Below are positions 1 through 5,250 of a stretch of DNA of 5,250 nt, in pieces (position 1 is the first letter of the stretch; each line of letters begins with the position of its first letter). The notes under the pieces are model-generated. The model searched no databases. It saw only the letters and a list, made by a program, of their open reading frames with translations, and was not told the origin of the DNA. Both the position numbers and the translations under genes were made by a program. Source of the DNA: Gammaproteobacteria bacterium UBA6173 (GTDB lineage: Bacteria > Pseudomonadota > Gammaproteobacteria > Pseudomonadales > Pseudohongiellaceae); the NCBI GenBank assembly GCA_002422225.1, contig DITX01000072.1, positions 1,279-6,528 on the forward strand. Reading direction: 5' to 3'.

Positions 1-486
1 CGCGCTATTTTTCTGGATCAGACCAGTGTGCGGTTTTTGAGCCCGGTAGAGATACAGCACCTGAGTGGACTAGTTTTGTTGAGCGATTATCTGGCCAGCA
101 AGCAGCAGGAAATTGATGACTGGAACAAAAAGCTGGCTGAGCGCGGCAAAGAACCTGCCAATACCCGGCGTATCACCAATCTCGGAACGTTCAGGGCTTA
201 TGTAGAGAACTATCTACGCAAGCACCCCAGCGTTAATCAGCAGATGACACAGATTGTGCGGCATTTGAGTCCAACCCCCGAGGGCTTGCCACTGGAGGTG
301 TATTGTTTTGCCAATAACATCGAGTGGGTGCCTTATGAAGGTATTCAGGCAGATATTTTTGACCATCTACTGTCAATACTGCCAGAATTCGGGCTACGCG
401 TTTTCCAGCAGCCCAGTGGGACGGATATGCAGCGGTGGTCAGCAAATGTTGGCACCGACAATAGACCCTTACAGGACATAACATGA
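1..486 (+). CDS. ybdG: YbdG/MscM-type mechanosensitive ion channel, C-terminal part (5' end outside window)
   Basis: The reading frame is open from base 1 and ends at TGA 484-486, giving the last 161 residues; the real start lies left of the window. The GTG at 28 is an internal codon. Family members are inner-membrane MscS-superfamily channels that open under membrane tension and protect against mild hypo-osmotic shock. The fragment is the soluble cytoplasmic C-terminal region, with no membrane segment. Family-typical stretches are TNLGTFRAYVENYLRKHP (fragment residues 59-76), PTPEGLPLEVYCF (91-103) and IQADIFDHLL (115-124), which closely resemble my recollection of the E. coli YbdG tail. The pore helices and channel domain cannot be seen, so gating type is inferred from family only. 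The stop overlaps the dsbB start by four bases (ATGA), implying cotranscription and translational coupling. Family identity is confident; the exact paralogue symbol is less so. Confidence 0.88.
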   Translation, partial: RAIFLDQTSVRFLSPVEIQHLSGLVLLSDYLASKQQEIDDWNKKLAERGKEPANTRRITNLGTFRAYVENYLRKHPSVNQQMTQIVRHLSPTPEGLPLEVYCFANNIEWVPYEGIQADIFDHLLSILPEFGLRVFQQPSGTDMQRWSANVGTDNRPLQDIT

Positions 487-995
487 TGATTGCACGACTC
501 TTGGAAATGATGCCCGGTTCACGACTACTGAACTTTCTGGTTTTTGTAGCAACCGTGGTAATTATCGGGATAGCGCTTTACATGGAGCACGTCATGCTGC
601 TTCAGCCTTGCGGCCTGTGCATCACGCAGAGAGTGTTTGTTGTGTTGGCGGGATTGGTGTGTCTGGCAGCAGCCATCCATAATCCGGGTGCAAACGGTCG
701 GCGCAATTACGCCCTTGGCGCGGCGGCCATGTGTGTCACTGGCAGTTATTTTGCCATCCGTCAGATTTGGTTGACCTATCTGCCTGAGGATCAGGTCCCG
801 GCCTGTGGGCCAGGATTCAACTACGTACTGAACAACTTCCCGCTGATGGACACCTTGAGCTTCTTGCTGAAAGGCGATGGCAATTGTGCCGAGGTCAGCT
901 GGCGCTTTCTCGGCATTTTCTCCATTCCCGAATTATCCTTGATGGGTTTTATTGCTTTGTTTGCCCTGTGCCTGTATCAGGGTTTCCGACGTTAA
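483..995 (+). CDS. dsbB: DsbB, inner-membrane quinone-dependent disulfide oxidoreductase
   Basis: DsbB reoxidises the periplasmic dithiol oxidase DsbA and passes the electrons to ubiquinone or menaquinone. The 170-residue length matches the family (E. coli about 176). Four hydrophobic segments are visible, at about residues 15-35, 50-66, 75-95 and 146-166. The first periplasmic loop carries the quinone-proximal pair C43-G-L-C46 in QPCGLC, with R50 at the position of the quinone-interacting arginine (E. coli R48). The second loop carries C108 (PACGPG) and C135 (GNCAEV), equivalent to C104 and C130, so all four catalytic cysteines are present. ATG 483 is preceded by AGGA at 473-476 with a 6-base spacer; a second ATG follows at 486. 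The gene overlaps the upstream channel gene by four bases, and its TAA overlaps the gshA stop on the other strand. dsbA is not in the window. Confidence 0.97.
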   Translation: MMIARLLEMMPGSRLLNFLVFVATVVIIGIALYMEHVMLLQPCGLCITQRVFVVLAGLVCLAAAIHNPGANGRRNYALGAAAMCVTGSYFAIRQIWLTYLPEDQVPACGPGFNYVLNNFPLMDTLSFLLKGDGNCAEVSWRFLGIFSIPELSLMGFIALFALCLYQGFRR

Positions 996-2605
996 AGCCG
1001 GTAGTTATTCCATTGTGTCAGAAACTCATCGAAGCCCAGGGTATCCTGGGATTCGATGTTGGCCTGTGCGGCCAATGATTGAGCGCTGGCCGCGGTGAAA
1101 TGATCCAGACGTGCCGACAACATGCTGCTTTTGGCAAAGTGCGCCAGTGTTTGTTCGGATGCCTGCATACCAAACTTACAGAACGGCACGCCGTCTTCAC
1201 GCATGATTTTGAGTATCTGAGCTGACGGTGTCAGGTCAGGGTTGGCAACTTTGGCAGCCTGAGCATTGACTGAATCGCTGTAGCGCGAATTCATGTGGGC
1301 ATGATCCAGTATCGCTGCCGCATGCCGAATGTCTTGCAGCAACTCGTCAGCCCATTGTTTGAGCGAAACTGCCTGTTCGTGCCGACTCAGCATCAGCCCA
1401 GGCTCGCGGCCCCGATTGACTGCCAGCGACAGGTTTTGCACGCTTTCAACTGATTCGGCTTGTTCACACCAAGGGCTGTCTGACAATAAACAGTAGAGCA
1501 GAAACGCATCCAGAAAGTCGATCTGCTCGCTATTTATACCTACTGGCAGAAACGGATTAAGATCCAGCGCGCGCACTTCGACATACTGAATGCCGTGTGC
1601 TTTGAGTAAGGCCAGTGGCCGTTCGCCTTCTCCCACCCGCTTAGGCCGAATGGTGGCATAAAACTCATTTTCCAGCTGCAGCAGGTTGGTGTTGATCTGC
1701 AGTTTTGTACCGTCTTTTTCCAGACCTATGGCTTCATAGGCAGGGTAGGATGTTGATAACGCAGCGTACAAACTGTCGATATAGTTGTTGATGTCGTTGT
1801 AACACACATAAATTGAGCGCTGGGCATCGCTGCGATAACCTAGGTCACCCATGCGCAGGCAGGTGGCATACGGCTTGTAGAGCGTGTACTCGTCGAGTTT
1901 CTCGAGGTCATGTTCACGGCCTGCGGTGAAACAGCTGCACACGGCTGGCGATGCGCCAAACAAATAAACCAATAACCAGGAGTAACGATGGTAGTTACGG
2001 ATCAGGCGCAAGTAATGACGGGTCTGAAAATCCTGCACGGGTTCGGTCGAGCCAAGGACTGAGCGATAATCCTGCCAAAACGACTCAGGCATGGAGAAGT
2101 TGTAGTGTATGCCTGCAATTGTCTGCATTTTTCGACTGTAGCGGTGGCCCAGGCCTTCCCGGTACAGCGTTTTTAATTTGCCCATGTTGGAGTTGCCATA
2201 CTGGGCCAGCGGTATTTCGTCCTCACTTTCCAACAGGCAGGGCATGCTGGACACCCAGAGCCGCTCACCGTCCGGCAGATTGTCATAGGTGAACTTGTGA
2301 ATATCGGTCAGAAACTCGATACAGGCATCGGCTGAATCAGTGACAGGCGTAATCAGCTCTATCAGCGCCTCAGAGTAATCGGTTGTGATGTAAGGATGTG
2401 TCAGTGCTGAGCCCATGGCGACCGGGTGTGGCGTCTGCGCCAGTCTGCCTTGCGGCGTTACACGCAGACTCTCTTTTTCGATGCCGCGGCGGATATTTGC
2501 CCATTCTGCCTTAAAGACGGGCAAATCAAATCGATCCAGTGCGCTGGTGTAGGCTACGCTTGTGGATGTGGCGGCATTGCTGCCGCCATTTTCGGGTGTT
2601 GACAA
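992..2605 (-). CDS. gshA: Glutamate-cysteine ligase (gamma-glutamylcysteine synthetase)
   Basis: Catalyses ATP-dependent joining of L-glutamate and L-cysteine, the first and rate-limiting step of cytoplasmic glutathione synthesis. With the start chosen here the protein has 537 residues (E. coli 518). Visible family motifs are GIEKESLRV (41-49, metal/ATP-site glutamates), SALTHPYITTDYSEALIE (66-83), AQYGNSN (134-140), TLYREGLGHRYS (146-157), IAGIHYNFSMP (163-173), LFGASPA (215-221), RPKRV (320-324) and YVEVRALDLNPF (341-352). This is the single-domain proteobacterial type, with no fused GshB domain. There is no ATG or GTG at the 5' end. TTG at 2605 is preferred because AAGG (2618-2615) precedes it with a good 8-9-base spacing and it lies ten bases past the pckA stop. 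TTG at 2644 (550 residues, overlapping pckA) and TTG at 2524 are alternatives. It probably shares a transcript with pckA. Function is certain; the start is not. Confidence 0.96.
   Translation of the reverse strand: MSTPENGGSNAATSTSVAYTSALDRFDLPVFKAEWANIRRGIEKESLRVTPQGRLAQTPHPVAMGSALTHPYITTDYSEALIELITPVTDSADACIEFLTDIHKFTYDNLPDGERLWVSSMPCLLESEDEIPLAQYGNSNMGKLKTLYREGLGHRYSRKMQTIAGIHYNFSMPESFWQDYRSVLGSTEPVQDFQTRHYLRLIRNYHRYSWLLVYLFGASPAVCSCFTAGREHDLEKLDEYTLYKPYATCLRMGDLGYRSDAQRSIYVCYNDINNYIDSLYAALSTSYPAYEAIGLEKDGTKLQINTNLLQLENEFYATIRPKRVGEGERPLALLKAHGIQYVEVRALDLNPFLPVGINSEQIDFLDAFLLYCLLSDSPWCEQAESVESVQNLSLAVNRGREPGLMLSRHEQAVSLKQWADELLQDIRHAAAILDHAHMNSRYSDSVNAQAAKVANPDLTPSAQILKIMREDGVPFCKFGMQASEQTLAHFAKSSMLSARLDHFTAASAQSLAAQANIESQDTLGFDEFLTQWNNYRL
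1027..1058. repeat. Long inverted repeat (hairpin) in the 3' end of gshA, just past the dsbB stop
   Basis: The 14-base arms 1027-1040 (CATCGAAGCCCAGG) and 1045-1058 (CCTGGGATTCGATG) are complementary at 13 of 14 positions. The one mismatch is G1034 against A1051, and the loop is the tetranucleotide GTAT. The hairpin lies within gshA codons for roughly ESQDTLGFDE and starts 32 bases after the dsbB stop. No strong T-tract follows on either strand (only GTTTC after it on the minus strand), so it is not a classical intrinsic terminator. It may still act as a 3'-end stabiliser or a weak terminator for dsbB transcripts. Confidence 0.7.
2569..2588. repeat. GC-rich hairpin just downstream of the gshA start
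   Basis: The perfect 7-base arms TGGCGGC (2569-2575) and GCCGCCA (2582-2588) flank a 6-base loop. On the gshA transcript it begins 17 bases from the TTG start and 27 bases past the pckA stop, within the poorly conserved N-terminal codons (GGSNAAT). No U-tract follows in the minus direction, so it does not look like a terminator. It could slow gshA translation initiation or protect the pckA mRNA end. Confidence 0.55.
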
Positions 2606-2614
2606 GATGTCGAC

Positions 2615-2618
2615 CTTA
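2615..2618 (-). promoter_or_regulatory. Probable gshA ribosome binding site, overlapping the pckA stop
   Basis: Minus-strand TAAGG includes the pckA stop codon (TAA, 2618-2616) and places AAGG (2617-2614 counted loosely) about 8-9 bases before TTG 2605. Overlap of a stop codon with the next gene's ribosome site is typical of coupled translation. It is the best available support for TTG 2605 over TTG 2644, whose nearest GAGG is only three bases away. Confidence 0.5.
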
Positions 2619-4205
2619 ACTGAGTTGCGGACCCGCGGCCACAATGGCCTCAGACACCTTGAAGCGTTTGAAGTTAGTGCAGAACTGATTGATCAGATCG
2701 GCTGCCTTGGCGTCATACTTGGCAGGATCTGCCCAGGTGTTACGCGGGTTTAACAGTGAGCTTTCTACACCGGGTACTTCAGTGGGGATGGTCAGGTTGA
2801 TGCCATCCAGATGTTGTGTGGGTGCATTGCGCAGCGCGCCGCTTTGAATGGCATGCAACACCGCGCGGGTTGCCGGAATGCTGAAACGCTTGCCGATGCC
2901 GTGTGGGCCACCAGTCCAGCCGGTGTTCACCAGATAAACCTGACTATCAAATTCTGCAATGCGCTTGATCAGCAAATCTGCATAAACACCCGCGGGTCTT
3001 GGGAAAAATGGCGCGCCAAAACACACAGAGAAAGTGGATTTGATACCATCGCCTGAACCCACTTCGGTTGAGCCAACCAGTGCGGTGTATCCGCTCAGGA
3101 AGTGATAAGCCGCCGCTTCCGGAGACAGAATGGACACCGGCGGCAGCACCCCAGTCAGGTCACAGGTCAGGAACACAATAGACTTGGGTTCACCCGCACG
3201 GTTTGCCTCAATACGCTGCTTGATGTGCGTCAGCGGGTAACAGGCGCGGGTATTTTCCGTCAGTCGCGTGTCTGCGTAGTCGGCGGTACGCGAGTGTTCG
3301 TCGATGATGACGTTCTCGATCACGGAGCCAAACTTGATGGCATCCCAGATCACCGGTTCATTTTTCTGGCTCAGATTGATGCACTTGGCGTAACAGCCGC
3401 CTTCCAGATTAAAGACCGTGCCTTTGCCCCAGCCATGTTCGTCGTCACCGATCAGGAAGCGCTCTTCGTCAGCAGACAAGGTGGTTTTACCTGTGCCAGA
3501 CAAACCAAAGAACAGGCAGACATCGCCGGCTTCGCCAACGTTAGCGGAACAATGCATCGGCAATACGTCTTGCTCGGGCAACAGGAAGTTCTGCACGGAG
3601 AACATGGACTTTTTCATTTCGCCGGCATAACGCGCGCCGGCCAGCAGCACTTTGCGCTGGGCAAAATTTAAAATCACGGCGACTTCACTGTTAGTGCCAT
3701 CACGGGCTGGGTCACAAACAAAGTCGGGTGCGCTCAGTATTTGCCACTGCGCTTTATTTTTGGGGTTGTAGTTGTCGTTGGCCTTGATAAACAAGGTGGT
3801 GCCAAACAGGCAGTGCCAGACACACTGGGCGTTCACTTGCACCGGGATGTAATGATCGGGGTCGGCGCCCACATGCAAATCGGCAACAAACAAGTCCTTG
3901 TCGCTCAGAAAGTCATTTACACGTGCCCACAAGGCATCGAACTTATCGGCTTCAAATGGCTGGTTAACAACCCCCCAGTCAATCTGGTTTTCGCTGCCGG
4001 CTTCCCGGACAATAAAACGGTCTTTTGGACTGCGGCCGGTACGTTTGCCCGTTTCAACTACCAGAGCACCATTGTCTGCCAGCCGTCCTTCCTGACGCTG
4101 CACTGCCATTTCGATCAACTGGCTCGGTGCCAGGTTGCGATAAACGGTGCGTTTGTTTTCCTTGATTATTTCCTGGCAAATGGCGTTTGAGCTCTGATTG
4201 GTCAT
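2616..4205 (-). CDS. pckA: Phosphoenolpyruvate carboxykinase (ATP)
   Basis: Converts oxaloacetate and ATP to phosphoenolpyruvate, CO2 and ADP, the entry step of gluconeogenesis from TCA intermediates; cytoplasmic. The 529-residue protein is near the usual ATP-type length of about 530-540. In order it shows GRSPKDRF (57-64, substrate-site arginine), YAGEMKKS (193-200, metal- and substrate-binding lysine), HCSANVGE (218-225, metal-binding histidine), the kinase-1a P-loop GLSGTGKT (234-241), GDDEHGW (253-259, metal/nucleotide aspartates), EGGCYAK (268-274), ENTRACYP (317-324), LTCDLTGVLPP (346-356) and NTGWTGGPHGIGKR (427-440). All key residues expected of an active ATP-type enzyme are present. 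ATG 4205 is chosen because AAAGGA (4220-4215) stands nine bases upstream; an upstream TTG at 4238 would add 11 residues without comparable support. The gene follows hslR after a 176-bp gap that holds a likely promoter, and gshA begins about ten bases after its stop. Confidence 0.98.
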   Translation of the reverse strand: MTNQSSNAICQEIIKENKRTVYRNLAPSQLIEMAVQRQEGRLADNGALVVETGKRTGRSPKDRFIVREAGSENQIDWGVVNQPFEADKFDALWARVNDFLSDKDLFVADLHVGADPDHYIPVQVNAQCVWHCLFGTTLFIKANDNYNPKNKAQWQILSAPDFVCDPARDGTNSEVAVILNFAQRKVLLAGARYAGEMKKSMFSVQNFLLPEQDVLPMHCSANVGEAGDVCLFFGLSGTGKTTLSADEERFLIGDDEHGWGKGTVFNLEGGCYAKCINLSQKNEPVIWDAIKFGSVIENVIIDEHSRTADYADTRLTENTRACYPLTHIKQRIEANRAGEPKSIVFLTCDLTGVLPPVSILSPEAAAYHFLSGYTALVGSTEVGSGDGIKSTFSVCFGAPFFPRPAGVYADLLIKRIAEFDSQVYLVNTGWTGGPHGIGKRFSIPATRAVLHAIQSGALRNAPTQHLDGINLTIPTEVPGVESSLLNPRNTWADPAKYDAKAADLINQFCTNFKRFKVSEAIVAAGPQLS

Positions 4206-4214
4206 GGCCCTGCA

Positions 4215-4220
4215 TCCTTT
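4215..4220 (-). promoter_or_regulatory. Ribosome binding site that decides the pckA start
   Basis: AAAGGA on the minus strand lies nine bases before ATG 4205. It supports the 529-residue protein over the TTG at 4238, because the site would fall inside the longer reading frame. Confidence 0.7.
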
Positions 4221-4271
4221 TAACCGGCATTGCCTCAATTCGAGCGAAGCATCAGGCGGTTTTTAATGTGC

Positions 4272-4294
4272 TGAATTCACTGGATTGGAATTCA
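4272..4294. repeat. Inverted repeat TGAATTC-N9-GAATTCA in the pckA leader
   Basis: Seven-base arms at 4272-4278 and 4288-4294 are separated by nine bases, with centres 16 bases apart; each arm contains the palindrome GAATTC. It lies between the candidate promoter (4334-4353) and the pckA start, so a bound repressor or a leader RNA fold is conceivable. No known operator is recognised, and AT-rich intergenic DNA can produce such repeats by chance. Confidence 0.35.
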
Positions 4295-4333
4295 AGTTGT
4301 TTATGAATACTTCATGTTTTTTTCAGTGCCGGC

Positions 4334-4353
4334 ATTATGCCAAAAAAATGCCA
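4334..4353 (-). promoter_or_regulatory. Candidate pckA promoter, readable as sigma-54 or as extended -10 sigma-70
   Basis: On the minus strand, TGGCATTTTTTTGGCA (4353-4338) has the invariant sigma-54 spacing: GG at 4352-4351, ten bases, then GC at 4340-4339. The same stretch contains TGGCATAAT (4342-4334), an extended -10 element (TGn plus CATAAT, five of six matches to TATAAT). There is no good -35: TATGCA at the 17-base spacing matches in only three positions. Both readings predict transcription starting near 4327 and a pckA leader of about 120 bases. It lies in the only gap of the minus-strand cluster. No enhancer-binding-protein site is identified, so the sigma-factor assignment is unresolved. 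Confidence 0.42.
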
Positions 4354-4381
4354 GAGTGCATACCAACGCCCGGTGCGCTGA

Positions 4382-4798
4382 TCACTCGTAGCGCGCCTTC
4401 ATGGCCTGGCGTTGTCGTCGCTCTTTTTTGTCAGGCTTTTCATTGGCAAACTGGCCTGCAGCCTGAAATTTGCGTTGTTCAGCCAAGGTCTCACGTTTTT
4501 CCCTGCTTTCATCTGACTCGGTATACAGCAGCTGCGCTTCCGGTGCACTGCGCCTTTGTTCAGACAAGCCAATCACCAATAACGTTTTTTCATCCCAGCC
4601 CTGTCGCACGCTCAACACCGTTCCGGTGGCGATTTCTTTGCCGGGTTTGGGTTTGTGGCCATCAATACTGATCTTGCCGCCTTCTACGGCCTCTTTGGCC
4701 AAGGCGCGAGTTTTAAAAAGTCGCGCGGCCCATAACCATTTGTCCAGCCTGACTTTGCCGGGTGCACTGGTATTGTTGTCTTGCTGCTTATCACTCAT
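4382..4798 (-). CDS. hslR: Hsp15, heat-shock S4-domain ribosome-associated RNA-binding protein
   Basis: Hsp15 is known to bind free 50S subunits carrying a nascent chain after abortive translation and to help recycle them. The 138-residue protein (E. coli 133) has a short polar N-terminus, then an S4 RNA-binding domain at about residues 16-67, beginning VRLDKWLWAARLFKTRALA (16-34) and containing the family glycines in VEGGKISIDG (38-47). A conserved central EQRRSAPEAQLLY (80-92) follows, and then a highly charged helical tail with PDKKERRQRQ (122-131), typical of Hsp15 and absent from most other S4 proteins. ATG 4798 overlaps the upstream yrfG-like stop as ATGA. The nearest AGGA is about 15 bases upstream, too far for a good ribosome site, so translation probably relies on coupling to the upstream gene. 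The order yrfG-hslR is conserved in enterobacteria, which supports the call. Confidence 0.96.
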   Translation of the reverse strand: MSDKQQDNNTSAPGKVRLDKWLWAARLFKTRALAKEAVEGGKISIDGHKPKPGKEIATGTVLSVRQGWDEKTLLVIGLSEQRRSAPEAQLLYTESDESREKRETLAEQRKFQAAGQFANEKPDKKERRQRQAMKARYE

Positions 4799-5250
4799 AT
4801 CAGAATGTTACCGTCCTGGTTTGGCGGAAGTATGTCAGCAAAATCTTCAATATGGACAAACTCATCAGAATACAAGGGCGGGCGCTGGCTATCGGGTTGT
4901 CGAATAGCAAATAAATGTTTGATGCCCTCACTTTTCGCCTGCCGCAACACGTGCAGGTTGTCATCGAACAATACAGAGCGCTGCGGTTCAAAATGTTGAT
5001 GTGCCTTAAGTTTTTGCCAGAATCCATGATTTTCTTTGGCCATGCCCAAGGTGTGTGAACTGATCACGTGATGAAAGTGATGCTGCAAGCCTGTGGTTTG
5101 CATTTTTAAACGTAGGCTGCCGGGATGCGCGTTGGTGACCAGAAACAACTTTTTGTTGACGGCTTTTAGTCGCTGCAATAACTCGGGCACGTTAGGGCGA
5201 ACAGCAATTTTATGCTGGTGCTGTTCTTTAAGTTGCTGGATATCCAGCCC
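4795..5250 (-). CDS. yrfG: HAD-superfamily hydrolase, YrfG-like GMP/IMP nucleotidase (5' part outside window)
   Basis: The frame is open to the right edge of the window, giving the C-terminal 151 residues; the GTG at 5190 is internal, since family-like sequence (GLDIQQLKEQ, then IAVRPN) continues upstream of it. E. coli YrfG dephosphorylates purine mononucleotides such as GMP and IMP. Visible HAD motifs are motif II in LFLVTNAHPG (fragment residues 35-44, with T39 and N40), the motif III lysine in GMAKENHGFW (69-78, K72) and motif IV in SVLFDDNLHVL (92-102, D96 and D97). Motif I, with the nucleophilic aspartate, lies beyond the window, so catalytic competence cannot be checked. The TNAHP signature, the PDS near residues 119-121 and adjacency to hslR favour YrfG over generic HAD phosphatases. 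Its TGA overlaps the hslR ATG by four bases. Substrate assignment is by family only. Confidence 0.87.
   Translation of the reverse strand, partial: GLDIQQLKEQHQHKIAVRPNVPELLQRLKAVNKKLFLVTNAHPGSLRLKMQTTGLQHHFHHVISSHTLGMAKENHGFWQKLKAHQHFEPQRSVLFDDNLHVLRQAKSEGIKHLFAIRQPDSQRPPLYSDEFVHIEDFADILPPNQDGNILI

Noticed and set aside
2606..2644. gshA starting at TTG 2644 and overlapping pckA
   Set aside because: The GAGG upstream is only three bases from the start, and the extra 13 residues match nothing known in GshA. TTG 2605 has better spacing, but the longer form is not excluded.
3102..3671. A 189-codon open frame on the + strand opposite pckA
   Set aside because: It lies wholly antisense to strongly conserved pckA codons, resembles no family, and is explained by codon-bias shadowing. 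The shorter + strand frames at 1951-2292, 2811-3056 and 3741-4190 are rejected likewise.
4222..4264. Imperfect dyad AACC/GGTT with GCCT/AGGC near the pckA start, followed by TTTT on the + strand
   Set aside because: It needs a six-base bulge and an 18-base loop, and its terminator orientation faces no known + strand gene.
4267..4281. CRP-like TGTGC...TCACT in the pckA leader
   Set aside because: The half-sites are separated by five bases instead of the required six, and the left half-site is imperfect.
4342..4380. Possible intrinsic terminator for hslR: hairpin 4364-4380, or the 4-bp ATGC/GCAT stem (4361-4348) before a T-tract
   Set aside because: The better stem (six pairs including one G-U) is 15 bases from the T-tract, and the stem adjacent to the T-tract has only four pairs. 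Too weak to call, though the T-tract could serve termination rather than a promoter.
4285..4671. A 128-codon + strand frame covering the pckA-hslR gap and part of hslR
   Set aside because: Most of it is antisense to hslR, the protein is low in recognisable features, and no convincing ribosome site precedes it.

Overview
The window is compact chromosomal sequence from a gammaproteobacterium. All six genes are housekeeping families whose closest remembered relatives are gammaproteobacterial: a YbdG/MscM-type channel, DsbB, the single-domain proteobacterial glutamate-cysteine ligase, ATP-type PEP carboxykinase, Hsp15 and YrfG. Base composition looks near 50% G+C. I see no phage, IS, CRISPR, tRNA or rRNA sequence. 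Genus cannot be fixed from this window; protein divergence and gene order suggest a non-enteric lineage.

Layout. On the + strand, the 3' end of a YbdG-like mechanosensitive channel gene (1-486) overlaps dsbB (483-995) by four bases, forming an envelope pair. On the - strand, read from the right edge leftward, come a truncated yrfG-like HAD nucleotidase (4795 to beyond 5250), hslR (4382-4798, ATGA overlap with yrfG), a 176-bp gap with the likely pckA promoter, pckA (2616-4205), and gshA (992-2605) starting about 10 bases after the pckA stop. The two strands converge so tightly that the dsbB and gshA stop codons share the palindrome TTAA at 992-995.

How the genes relate. yrfG-hslR-pckA recalls the enterobacterial yrfG-hslR-hslO-pckA neighbourhood, but hslO (Hsp33) is missing here. 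gshA follows pckA as an apparent second cistron, joining a gluconeogenic enzyme to the first step of glutathione synthesis. DsbB (periplasmic disulfide formation) and GshA (cytoplasmic thiol buffer) meet tail to tail.

No unknown protein system is apparent. The points most worth a second look are non-coding: a long near-perfect hairpin inside the 3' end of gshA, just past the dsbB stop; a GC-rich hairpin right after the gshA start; the lack of any ATG or GTG start for gshA; and a promoter-like site upstream of pckA that reads both as sigma-54 (-24/-12) and as an extended -10 sigma-70 element, followed by an inverted repeat in the leader.
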